A DNA stretch of 64,000 nucleotides from Nymphaea colorata (Eukaryota; Streptophyta; Magnoliopsida; Nymphaeales; Nymphaeaceae), in contig NC_045150.1 of NCBI RefSeq assembly GCF_008831285.2, forward strand, positions 9,374,001 through 9,438,000, in the 5' to 3' direction. The number at the start of each line of letters is the position of its first letter. Position 1 is the first letter of the stretch. Shown here in pieces: positions 1 to 11,619 of the stretch. Made by a program: the position numbers and the translations under genes. A model generated the notes under the pieces. It was given only the letters and a program-made list of their open reading frames with translations. It had not been told where the DNA came from and did not search any database.

Positions 1-159
1 TCACTTTTCCCAAATCCCTGTTTGGACACGAAATTTTTTTTGCAGATTAACATGTCAAGTGGAAAGAAACCCCAAGCTGCAGAAGGAGGGAAGATTGGAG
101 CTCGTCGTCCATTGCTAGCCAACTTTGGCAACACAATGGCAAATTTTGGCCACATAGTA

Positions 160-440
160 AAAAGTTGGAGGAAAGATGATCCATTTTTCACCTCACTAAG
201 AGTTTTTTCCAACAACGCTAATAGGCGGTCAGTTTTTCTTACAGCCGGGTCCCCGGGCTGGGCCCTCCACTTGTTGAGGGCCCGAAAACAGCAAAAAACC
301 TGGCCCAGCCCATTAAGGATTAAAAAATAATTTTTTTGTTTTAATGATATATATTTTATTACTAAAATTATATTTCATATTTAAAAAATTTATTTTATAA
401 ATTTTAAAAAATATTATTTTATTAAAACCGAGCCAGGCCT
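160..440. repeat. Dispersed GGGCCC/AT-rich repeat, solo copy
   Basis: The segment starts with a motif like GATCCATTTTTCACCTC, passes through a GGGCCC-rich block and ends in a long AT-rich run. The same order of motifs recurs in every unit of the array at 11.6-16.0 kb, but here no RNR1 sequence is attached. It therefore looks like the non-RNR1 half of the array unit occurring alone. No terminal inverted repeats were found. Positions 441-813 hold no recognisable gene. Confidence 0.6.
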
Positions 441-813
441 AACAGGCAAAAAGAAATGAACCAAAGGGTCCGACTTTTTTCCAAGGTAAAGTTACCCTCA
501 TCGGGTGATTTTGGCAGGGATAAATTCCCTGCGTTTGATGTCGTCGTGGAAAGCCGTACAAAAAAGTAAATTTTATTTGATGCACAGTAAAATCCATGCT
601 CATCAAACGGGCCTTAGGGATGCGTGCCATTACTAAAGAAGGCATCATTTGACCCGTGTTTTAGACCTGAGATCAAGTAAAGCTTGGCAACAATAAAAGA
701 GGTGAGGGATGGAGGCGAGAAATAGATTTGAAAAGCTCCATCATGTATCCACATGCACTGATGCCAATATCAAACCAATGAACGTACATGACTCGCTAAT
801 CCAGATATCTTAC

Positions 814-3800
814 CTTAGACCAAGCATAGAAATGCAAAGAAGTAAGTTTCCCAAAATTAGGTTGGTCCATGTAGATGTTCAGACTCTGACTCTGATCTAT
901 GTAGCACCCTCGGTCAATAGCAAGGTCCACCAGAATTTTTTGTTTGATCTCCCAAACGGTTCTGAAAAAATAACATCGAGTTTAACTACCAAAATAGAAG
1001 CTAAATAGGTGGGACGAGAAACACGTAAATAGTAGGATATGAATCTCCATACTTGTAAATTGATCTGAGATCAGCTGGAATCTCTGGGATTTTCTGAATG
1101 GAGCCATTCTCATATATTATTTTGTTCTTTAGAGAAGGAGACCAAAGACCCATTTCCGTCAAATCATTGAGAAGATGTTTGTTAACCACCACATATTCAC
1201 CACTGCAAACAATAGCAATTATCAGACAATTCTCAGATTCAGCTGAAAGAATGAGAGAAAGGGAAATGCCTAGAAAACAAACCTCAAAACCCTTCTACTG
1301 TAGATATTGGAAGTATACGGTTCTGGTAGATGCTGTGGGCATCAGAGCAACCAGAAGGGAATTCCTTAAGCCCTTGTTTGCAACCATTTCTCTTAAAGCA
1401 GGCCAATCCCACCGATTAGAAGGAGTTACTCCCCACATGTCAGGTTGGAAAATTCCCTGCATGAAATAGAAAAGGAAGGAGATAAATATATAGTAACCAA
1501 AGCATATTAAAATGCATAAAAATGAGTGATGATATACATATAGCCTCAGAGCAACTTCAACTTATTATAAACAGGCACACTGGCTGACATTCTGCTGAAT
1601 CTAAACTGCTTATGCATTGTTGTGCAAATGCACGACAGAGCATTTGGCCCTCATGCCTAAGTTTTCATGTCTCAGCATATAATTCTTGTTCTTAAAGGCA
1701 TCCAAATATTGTGGAGGATAGAATGTGAACAATAATGAAACGCAGCAGTGGACATTACGGTTCATAGACAAACCTTGCTTGCCGGACTCCCATGGTATGT
1801 CTCATAAGGGCCTTCTTTGGCAGAAAGTTCAGAAGAGGCTTTCAGAGCATTATAATAAATAGTTTCAAAAATGTCCTTGTTCAGTTGACGAGCCTAAGGC
1901 AGAAACAAAACAAATTTGAAGTCCAATCAGAAAAAATACAATAGCTGCAGGGCACAATAGAGCTAGTTTGGTGCAGTAACTAACCTCCTGTGAATCAAAA
2001 GACATCCCCAACAAGATAAAAGTATCAGCCAGTCCCTGAACCCCAATACCTATTGGCCTGTGTCGCATGTTTGATGTTCTTGCAGTCTCAGTAGGATAGA
2101 AGTTAACATCAATTATCTTATTCAAATTTGATGTGATTATAGAGGTGACCTAATAAAAAAGGAGGGGAAAAATATCATTCTCACTGAACTGATAGACAAA
2201 GAAACTGACAAAAGCCAAATGAAGACACAAACCTCAGCAAGTTTGTCAAAATCAAAATATCGATTGTATGAACCCCTGCTGCCAACCAGCTTGGATGGCT
2301 GGAAATCTTGTGGCAGACCCTGCAGAATGCCATAAGTTCAGACAAGCCAAGAAATTGCAAGTGTGATGCACAACTAGAATATTTTAGAACATGCACTTAC
2401 CTTTTCCTTGACAAAGCGAGGAAGAGCAAGTGATGCAAAGTTACAAACAGCAGTTTCTGTTGGACTTGAATACTCAACAATTTCAGCACACAGATTAGAA
2501 GACTTTATTGTACCCAAGTTTTGCTGGTTGCTTTTTCGATTGCATGTATCCTGCAAAAGATAGAGAGCTGCATAAGAATAAAAAATCTTAACTTAAAGCA
2601 ATACTTATGATTACTAAAGTTTGAGCAAATGAAGACCTTGTAAAGCATATAAGGGGTCCCAGTCTCAATTTGTGAAACCAAGATAGAGAACCAAAGCTTT
2701 TGGGCCTTCACAACCTTTTTTGCCTTTCCCTAAAATGGAAAAACAAAACCCACATTTCAAACAAAACAACATTCTAAAAAACTTAAGATTGCACCATAAG
2801 TTGCAACAAAAAAAACTTTGCAAAGTTGGATAACTTACTTCTGTCTCGTATTTAGTATATAGAGCTTCAAATTCCTCACCCCAGCAATCAGCTAGGCCTG
2901 GAGCCTCGCTTGGACAGAAGAGTGACCATGTTTCATCATCCTGGACCCTCTTCATGAAGAGGTCAGGTACCCAAAGTGCATAGAAAAGATCACGGGCTCT
3001 GTTTTCCTCCTATAGCAACCAAACATCTAAGTTCAGTCAAACAGAATCACCAAATGCATAATTTAATAGATTATGCATACAATACAACGACCAAACAGCC
3101 TGACATTCACATGCTTGCAAATTTAATCGGATTCATTATGTAACCCTGAAATCAAAATTTCAAAAGGTGACATTTGGATAGCATGTATCTACATGTTAAA
3201 AAGTTCAAACAGATCAGTACCGAACCCTGGTCAGATTCTCGAGTCTATTTTTTAACTGACTCAACCCAAGCCAAAAATCAAGTGGGATTGCCATTCCTCT
3301 TTTTACCAGCTTTTGTAAAATTAAAGTTGTGAAGACAGCTCTAAAAATTCCACTCAAAATCGAATTGAAGTCTAACAGGTACATCTAAAGCAGGGCGATG
3401 CAGAAAGCACGTGATAGTCCCAAAGCATTGGGTCCTCAATCACACTCTAATTCACAATTTCACATACACAGACGCGACATAGAAATAAAAAGAAGGGGGA
3501 GAAACTGTAACAGGACATGTTATAATAACAGCTGCAAATACCTTTCCATGATTCTTTCTCAGATCAAGAAACTCAAAGATGTCCGCATGCCATGGTTCCA
3601 GATACACAGCAAACGCACCTATGAGATGAAGAAGCATCACTTAAATTCAAAAGAACAAGATAATAAATACAACCCAAACTGCAGGATTCAAACATTGAAT
3701 ATCTAGGAACCTCCCCAACCAAGAAGTTCCAATACCATTCAACACTTAGCATCAGGAGAAAGGAAGCAAGATAACGTTTTTCAGGGAGTAAAAAATGTTA

Positions 3801-5162
3801 CCTTTCCTTTTGCCGCCCTCTTGTTCAACGTAACGAGCAGTGTCAATTAACACCCTCAGCATTGGAACAATCCCATTTGAAGTACCATTTGTACCACGGA
3901 TATAGCTGCCCGTTGCACGAATATTATGGACAGAAACACCAATCCCCCCATCGAATTTGCTAATGACAGCACATTCCGTCAGTGTATCATAGATACCTTC
4001 AATGCAGTCATCTTTCATGCAGATAAGGAAGCAGCTGCTCAACTGATAGAGAAATACCCATTAAAACTAGAAAGAAAATCGAAAGTACGACGGAGTATGA
4101 AAGCATTCCCAGCTTAAGCACACAAAACATACTTGAGGCCTGGGTGTTCCGGCATTGAAAAGAGTGGGCGAAGCATGGGTGAACCAGCGCTGGGACATTA
4201 AATGGTAAGTTTTCAATGCAGAATCAATGTCATCTTTGTGGATGCCAATGGCAACCCTCATGAGCATATGTTGTGGTCGTTCAACAACCTTCCCACCAAT
4301 CTTTAGGAGACATGACCCTTCCAGGGTCTTGAACCCAAAATAATCATAATCGTAATCTCTGTCGTATATGATTTCACCGTCCAGAAGAGCAGCATTCTGA
4401 AATAAGAACCACATTCAGACAATCAGGAAACAGAGGCTGCCGTTGTTTTCATCCAAAGAATAAGAAACTTTTTTCTGTTTCTGCGTTAAGAGAAAATCAC
4501 CTAAATATATGCTCTCAACTCAGGCCAATCAGAATAAGAAAAAAATTATTCAAATAACAAAAATTGCACGATGGGCCAAAAACAGATTAAAGGAAACCAG
4601 GATACGACACGAGAAAAAAATAAGATAAATGGACCTTCATAATTATCTCATAAACATCGTCTGCAATCAAAGGAGCCTTTTGCCCTGATCCTGAATTTAC
4701 ATGATTGTACATATCCTTGATTCTGAAAACACACAAAAAAAAAAACATCAGCCTCCATGAACAACCGAACAAAACTCGTATCCGTAAAAAAAATTGTATA
4801 TAAGCATCTGGGTAATCACACGTTTCCGAAAAGGACTTCTTAGTATGCTTATGCACATTTGAAACAGCAATCCTCGCTGCCAGCTTCACAAAAGAACGAG
4901 ATAGAATCAGAGAAAAACAAAAAATAAAAATTTGAGAAAAATCCAAAGGATTAATTCATTGTACTATAAACCCAGGGAAAACGGAAAATTCTAGGAAGAC
5001 ATAGAATGTGAATTACAGAGGTATAAACCCAGGGAAAACGGAAAATTCTAGGAAGACATAGAATGTGAATTACAGAGGCATAGTCAGAATGGTTGGTGGT
5101 CATGAGAACCAATTCGTCAAAGGGAGTAAGCTGAGTGGTGGTGACGCCAGTGTAGACGCCGC
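814..5162 (-). pseudogene. RNR1 large subunit, copy A (truncated, frameshifted)
   Basis: This is a decayed gene for the large subunit of class I ribonucleotide reductase, which makes dNDPs from NDPs in the cytosol. Exons read on the minus strand are 5074-~5162 (partial first exon), 4822-4883, 4635-4722, 4133-4396, 3802-4042, 3542-3618, 2839-3009, 2637-2729, 2401-2550, 2233-2319, 1985-2149, 1774-1893, 1283-1456, 1053-1202 and 814-961. Nearly all keep GT-AG borders and a consistent phase. The catalytic SSNLCAE motif is present in exon 2401-2550. Three defects are visible. The start codon and roughly the first 45 codons are gone. A deletion in exon 1283-1456 shifts the frame at the PTAST loop. 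The last exon(s), from the GLKTGMYYL region on, are missing. Long stretches of intact reading frame suggest recent decay. Confidence 0.9.
4965..5078. repeat. 57-bp tandem duplication in RNR1-A intron 1
   Basis: Two nearly identical 57-bp copies (the CCCAGGGAAAACGG motif at 4971 and 5028) span the intron 1 / exon 1 border of copy A. The second copy carries the actual donor site. Copies B and C have only one copy here. Confidence 0.85.
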
Positions 5163-6400
5163 TGTAGGCTGTAAATAGGCGGGGGAGCGAAGGTGGGCCT
5201 CCCTTTTAAAATTTTCCCTTCTCCCTCCTCGTGATTCGCATCACTCTACCCCACTTTGCCCAATTCCCTCCTTGTCCCTCTCATCTTAAAAGCTTCCTCT
5301 TTTTTTGTTATCTTTTCCTTTTTATTTTTCTTTCCTACCAATTAGGGCGTATGGAGATGATTATTCGATTCCTTATTCAATTTCCACGGACATTACTCTT
5401 CCATTATCACTAAAAAGTTGAATAAAGTGGTGAATGTCTCGTGTTTGATTTCAGTAGGAGTTACTTTTCCATTGATAATGAGATAAATACGTCGTTAAAA
5501 TACACAATGGTGTAGTAGTGCTAACATGCCACTCAACTGGGTGGAATGCATGAAATACACACCATGCGAGATTTTTCATGTCACGAATCTAGAATGTGAT
5601 TCTAGACATTTCGAAACTTGTCCTACCTCGAATGGTTTTTCTTTTTTGCCAGTACCATAGTGGTAATCAAACAGACATTTTAAAGGGATAAATATAATGA
5701 GGGACTTAATGTTCGACCCTCACAAGCGGCCATGTGAGGGATATTTTTATTTAAAAAAAAAAATGTTTTCAATTTATCTTTTGTCAGGTCGTTTTTTTTT
5801 ATCACAAGGGCACTTTTGTCAAATTGAAACAGTATTGCTGCTAGGAATGGTAACATATCTGAATTGGCTGTGGTATTCAACTGAACCACTGTGAAAGAGT
5901 CATATGTGAAAAAAAAAACGTAATATCTGATTAAAAAACATAAATAATATCTGATCGGATTCAGATTCATATATATAAAAATATCAAATGGGATTCCCAA
6001 TTAGATCAGAGTCAGATTGGAATGAACATCATGTTTCAATGCCTTTATATACTGAAAATCGGCAAAGATTCGGTTTAAATCTCATATTCTGATTTATACG
6101 TGAATATAAAAATAGGATTCAGATCTAATTTAAATGGTGAAATCATATTTCATATTCGGATTCGTATCTGAATACATGAACATCAGAAAGAACTAATATA
6201 ATTAAGAGTATGTTGGTTTGAATATAATCCGTAGACATCCCTGATTCCCATGTTTAAGACTCAAACACATATCCTCTTGAACATTCCTACTGCTTCAGTT
6301 GAATTAAAATATTGCTTTTTCAAGGAACCGATAATTGATTAGTTTTTATTCAGTTACGCATCATATAATACAAAAAAAGCCTTTGGTGCTTTCTTTCAAT
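5163..6400. repeat. Upstream flank of RNR1-A, duplicated at 20.0-20.6 kb
   Basis: No gene is seen. The part from about 5870 to 6400 matches 20070-20610 in order and wording (for example the GATCGGATTCAGATTC and ACGCATCATA motifs). The two copies mark the shared 5' flank of RNR1 copies A and B and imply that the whole locus was duplicated. Positions 6400-6946 hold nothing I recognise. Confidence 0.7.
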
Positions 6401-6946
6401 AACCTTTATACGAAAAGATGAATAATAAGGGCTCTCGGTCAACAATTATATGTGAGTAAGTCTTGAACTCTCTTAATTTAAGTACCTACCCCTGCCAGAA
6501 TATTGAGACTAACATGGGTCTTACAGCCTTTAGTGGGCTCGGAAAGTATCGTATAACCCCATTAACATGGGGCAGCAAAAGTAGAGTGGAAGGAAGCAAA
6601 AAAGAAGAGCCAGCCTCACGTAGAAACTTTCCATACAGTACTAAATTTAGCTCTCTCCCTCCCCCTCATCTGTACAACTTGTTCAGGACAACGGGCTTCA
6701 ACATGGTCCACCGGTTCAAGCACTAACTAAGACATAATTTTTTTTTGGTAAAGAATATATCAAAATATTAACACATATATTAAACTAATTTTGTGAGGTG
6801 TGCACACACCAACAATCGGGTTGTATTAGCCTGTGCAGAGCCCTTTAATAATAACGTTGGATCAGGAAGTTTCCTGTGCTTCTTCTCTGCCCGTGAATGA
6901 AAGGGCCAAGCCGCCCTGATGCCTAGCCTTTGTAATACCCTAAAAT

Positions 6947-7490
6947 TTAGGTCACCTGGGTGCGTTTCAGGTGAGCTCGCACCCGCACGGGTGCGTTGCG
7001 GGTGCGCACCCAATCAGCACCCGCTGATGAGCTCGCACCCAAACCGCACCCGGGGGTTGGATCTAGTTTCGAAACCAAATCTAAACCAAGTTTATGGTTT
7101 GGATTTAAATCTGATTTCGAGAAAAAACCAGATCCAAAATCCATAAAATCAAATCCACCATTCTCACCCGCCAGCCATTACATCTAAGTTAAATACATCT
7201 ATAGATATATTATATGTTCTTTTTTCTCTTTCAAAAAAAACGATACAGGACTAAAGAATGGTGGCTTTCATAAAACAATCTGTTTCTTTTTTGATTTTTT
7301 TCCACTACCATAAAATGTATAATTTTAATTGTGTTATTTAATTTCTACAAAAAATTAATAATAATAATAATATTATTATTAATATTAATAAAATATCTTC
7401 ACCGCACCGCCGCACCTAATTTTTTTGAGATGTACGACACCGGCACCGGCACCGGCACCGGCACCCGCACCCCGCACACAGGTGACATAG
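6947..7490. mobile_element. Non-autonomous hAT-like element, family 1
   Basis: The ends read TTAGGTCACC and, inverted, CTATGTCACC, followed inward by GGTGCG-rich sequence. The element is flanked by CCTAAAAT (6939-6946) and CCTAAAAA (7491-7498), an 8-bp target duplication with one mismatch. The interior has a CACCCG/CGGCAC-rich head and tail and an AT-rich middle, with a GGCACC minisatellite near 7440-7475. No transposase is present. It is related to 16427-17267. Confidence 0.75.
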
Positions 7491-7498
7491 CCTAAAAA

Positions 7499-8800
7499 TT
7501 GTTACAGCTTGAGGACGGACGGAATAAGCGACTGAACTGCGCCTACATGTAACTGTTTATGCTGAGGATCTTTGGTGGTGTTGTTTTCAAATGCATGCGT
7601 ATGAGGCAAGGATCTGTTTCTATTGATTTTTTACAACTTAGACGTGATTAAGAAGAATAAAGAAAATCGACGACAGGATAATAAAAATGAAGTTATAATT
7701 TCGAAACAAATGAGTGGCAGAAGTGTTTGATTGTCGATTTGGAAGGAACGCTGGTCGTGTCGGTGCGTATAGCTCCAAGTGAGCGCATCAGACGTTTTGC
7801 AATTGATTCAAATGTGTTTATGTGAATTATTTTTTCTTGAACATTTTTTCTTCATGTTGAAGTGTGAATCAATCGTGTGGCATTGGCGTAGTTTCACATC
7901 AAATGTCAGGAACGGGGCACTCTGTTCCAAGAACAGTGTGTTTGACATGTTCTAGCGACAGAATGTACATTTTGTCCAGGATTTTAGTGACATTAAAAAA
8001 AAAAACTATCCAATCACAACGGGGCTGGTTTCAAATTTCTCATATATAAATATGTATTTTGTAACATCCCCTTTTAGAAGATCAGTATCGCGAAACAAAT
8101 TGGGTATGTGCCGATACGGCTCATATTATCCATCCAACATGTTGATTAATCAAAACTAATGAATTAATCTTCATCCTTAATTCAGCATTTACCAATGATA
8201 TTGCCCGATGCATATCAGCGGCATACATCGGTTTTCAAATAATCGAGTATGATTTAGATTTTGATATCTAGGAATAATGCTTATTCACTTTAGCGGGAAT
8301 ATGAAATCCATTTTAGCAGCATGGATTTGAGAGGGAGAGGCGTAGACTTCAAAGTTCAAATACCAGAAATCACCCCTTCTCTTCTTCTCTGATTAGTAGT
8401 TAAAATGCCCTACAAGGCTATATTTGTTAGTCTCGTATCTAAGATCGGAGGCTGTGATTAGTTTTAGGTGAGCTCAACTGTTTGGAACAAATAATGGATT
8501 TCACAACTCTTAATATGAGATATGCATTATATTATGAAAACGTAAATTTGTAATCCACCAAATAGCCTGGAGTTCCTTGTACACTATGGTTTTTACTGAA
8601 CCTCACTCTAGGGATGATGAGGCTGAATTGAATTGTACATGCTGAATGGCTGGCTGCAATTATAGAGAGAGTTAATGGTAATTTTGAGATCATAGCAAAC
8701 AATGAAGGCTAGAAGCGTAGGCTTACAGCTATGGTGAAAGGCAAAAGACGGAGAAATAGCAACACATTAGGGCACTTAGCCACTGTTTAAGGCCGGGTAC
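7499..8800. other. No recognisable gene
   Basis: AT-rich sequence without splice-consistent coding blocks, RNA genes or clear repeats. Confidence 0.5.
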
Positions 8801-8817
8801 TTTGCCGACTGCCTACC

Positions 8818-8925
8818 GTAGAGGCTGGTGAGAAGATGCGTCAAATACAATATTATTAATATGGGAAAACGGTAGAGGCTGGTGAGAAGATGCGTCAAAT
8901 ACAATATTATTAATATGGGAAAAGC
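8818..8925. repeat. 54-bp tandem duplication
   Basis: A 54-bp unit starting GTAGAGGCTGGTGAGAAG occurs twice in direct succession with almost no change. Confidence 0.85.
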
Positions 8926-9701
8926 GATGGTGTGGCCCGCCCTGGCCCGTTAACAATTAAAAGAAATATTTTTTATTTAATAATATTGTATTTTATTATT
9001 AAAATAAATTTTATATTATAAAAAATTTATTTTATAGATTTTAGTATTAAGAAAATTATATTTCAAACAATCTTTTTTTATTATAACTGGGTCGAGCTGG
9101 GCTTGGGCCCAATGGGATATCAAGCTCGGGCACGAGTTTTGGACATAAGGCAGGAACAGACCCGGTTCTTACTGGGCCTGGTAGGCCCAATGCCCACCCT
9201 TAGTTTAGATAGGGGTAACCACCATCGTCCCTCTTAGGCATGGGTATTAGTACCTGGCATCCAGCCTGCCCGGGTCCAAGTGAAAGATTTTCATGGTCAA
9301 GCTCTTGCCCATTGCACCCGGCCTGGCCCCGGTCAACATCATAATGGGTCGGGCCCGGGTAATTTGACCTGGCTCGCTAGGGCCAGTTAGGTCTAGGGGT
9401 GGGCATCGGGTCGGCCCGTCGGGCCCGACCCAGCACGACCCATTTGATAATAAAAAAATATTTTTTTAATAATAATAATTTTTTTAAAGTTATTGGGCCG
9501 GATTGGGCCCCGTCGGGCCCTTAGCCCGGCCTGGGCCTAGTACCTGCCGGTGTCCCCGCCTTGCGCCCACCCTTAATCTAAGCCCTACAGCTACTGTTGT
9601 GTTCAATGTCAGAACCGGGTCCAAGCCCGCCTGATGTCTGAAACTCGGGCCCGGGCTTGATACCTGAAACCTAAGGTTTAGGCCCGGTTTGGCCCAATTA
9701 T

Positions 9702-9738
<37 letters not shown>

Positions 9739-9975
9739 ATAAGGGCTTGATACCTGAAACTTAAGGCGTAGGCCTGGCTCAGCCTAATTATAATAAAAAA
9801 AATTTAAAATATATTTTTTTTAATAATAAAATCTATATCCATAATAATAATAATTTTTTAAAAAAAGTTATTGGGCCCGCTCGGGCCCTTAACCCGGGCC
9901 GAGCTTAACCCGGGCCGAGCCGAGTACCTGCCGGTGTCCCGACCTTGCGCCCACCCTTAATCTAAGCCCTACATG
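8926..9975. mobile_element. Cluster of nested GGGCCC-rich non-autonomous elements
   Basis: Several blocks alternate GGGCCCGG-rich arms with AT-rich cores. Three blocks end in GCCCACCCTTA (near 9200, 9580 and 9960), and one begins GGGGTGGGCATCGGG (9395), an inverted match to that end. The last two also share the following TAATCTAAGCCCTACA, so a copy plus its flank was probably duplicated. A (TA)n run lies at 9703-9735. No transposase is seen. The exact boundaries are uncertain. Confidence 0.5.
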
Positions 9976-11095
9976 CTACAACAGTGGGGCAGCTGGGTTA
10001 AGCGTCCCTGAGTTTTTTATCTCCTGATTTGTATATCTTTCTTCTACCTATACTCATATTGATTTTTCTGCAAATCCCGTCTCCCAGCAACCGTTTTAGT
10101 GACAGTATCATTGTTGCTTTACCATTTTACTAATTTATCCAGTTCAGTTTCCCTGGTTTAAACCTCTATAGTGCTCGGAAAAGCGTCCAATAACCGAGTG
10201 AGCAGTTCATGCGTTATGAATAAAAGAGCATGAAGGTGGTGAACTTGCGTATAAGATCGAGAAGTGCGCTCAGACATTCAAGGGTTGGGTTGGAAATGCT
10301 TTGAGATCAAGTGGACCATGGTTGGGGAACCTTCGACATGACAGTCCAAGGATACAAGCAAACCTTTCAAGCATGCGCTCTTAAAAGGCAAATCCCTGCC
10401 ATAAAATAAAAGAGAACGTGTCGTTCCTGCTATGCGAATCAGGGTTCCGCTTGGTTTAACTTAGGGTTGTAGCAATTTGTAAACCTGGGTTTGGATGACG
10501 AAGACAGAAATAAAATGCCTTATTTATGGTTATTTATCAATCTACAATGCAACAGGAAAAGAAAGATGCAGTTGCCACTTATTGATCCTGGGGATATGTT
10601 TAGAACGCAGTAAGCATGCACTCGTTGGACATTTCAATGTAAAAGTTTAATTTCCTTTTTTTTGTTACTGTAAATTGATGAACAGCAAGATAATGAGCTC
10701 CAATTACTTGACAATTTCAAACTTGCAAGCCAAGTCTCGCAGTTTACTGTATATTCTCTATTTTAAACAATCTATACTTTTATCGTCGTTCCACCAAAAA
10801 AGGAACATTGTTAAAACATCATAGATTCACTAACTAACCAGTGAGAATAACCAAAGATAATCGGCATACAAATACAGCTAACTCCCACATGCCATGCACT
10901 CTTCTTGGTTTTCTAAGGAACAAACCATCTGCGCTATCTTGGTATCAAGATCATCATCTGCCACTGCTGGTTTATCCTGATGTGTGCATTAAGTTATTTG
11001 GTATCAGAAGAGAAATCAAAACAGGGAGATAGAGGTTAAGATAGAGGTTAAAGAACAATATAATGATATAAATTATACGAATGAAATGTTATCAC
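9976..11095. other. No recognisable gene
   Basis: Mostly AT-rich sequence; I see no family-like coding block, RNA gene or strong repeat. Confidence 0.45.
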
Positions 11096-11177
11096 CTGAA
11101 GCATAGAAGCATCTACAGTGAAATAGATTGCATTGGCCGCAGGACGGGAGCATAGATAATACATGCCCGTTTGCGAT
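11096..11177 (-). pseudogene. Orphan RNR1 C-terminal exon fragment
   Basis: On the minus strand this reads TGMYYLCSRPAANAIYFTV followed by DASMLQ and a GT donor at 11095-11094. That is the conserved near-C-terminal exon of the RNR1 large subunit, exactly the part missing from copy A. No acceptor or neighbouring RNR1 exon is recognisable beside it. A C in LCSR replaces the usual arginine. Confidence 0.8.
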
Positions 11178-11208
11178 GTATTACGGAGCCGGAATGACAA
11201 AAAATGAC

Positions 11209-11410
11209 ACATCGGAGAATGGATAAGGGCGATGGTGAAGGTTCTGCTGCGATGGTGGGTTTTTCCCATCATCGGCGCCATCTTTGCATCCATTGTCAGA
11301 GCGGGAATGACAGAAATGACATCACCAGCGACACCATCGGAGAATGGATAAGGGCGATGGTGAAGGTTCTGGTGCGATGGTGGGTTTTTCCCATCATCGG
11401 CTATCAGAGA
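11209..11410. repeat. 125-bp tandem duplication
   Basis: CATCGGAGAATGGATAAGGG and the following ~75 bp recur 125 bp downstream with single-base changes. It abuts the RNR1 fragment on one side and the large array on the other. Confidence 0.8.
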
Positions 11411-11619
11411 AGCTTACTGGTGGAGAATGAATGAATTTTACGGTGCGGCACAGCAGCGTCGATGCCCTTACATACTTAAAAAAATGGGGATTTGTGATGG
11501 AGGTTTTGCGCTAGTGTCGATGCTGCGTTCAATTGAAGACGAAGAAGAATCCGTCTATTAATGGTCATCAAAAGGGAGAGAACAAATCAAGAAGAGAGAG
11601 AGAGAGGTTTCGATGGAAG

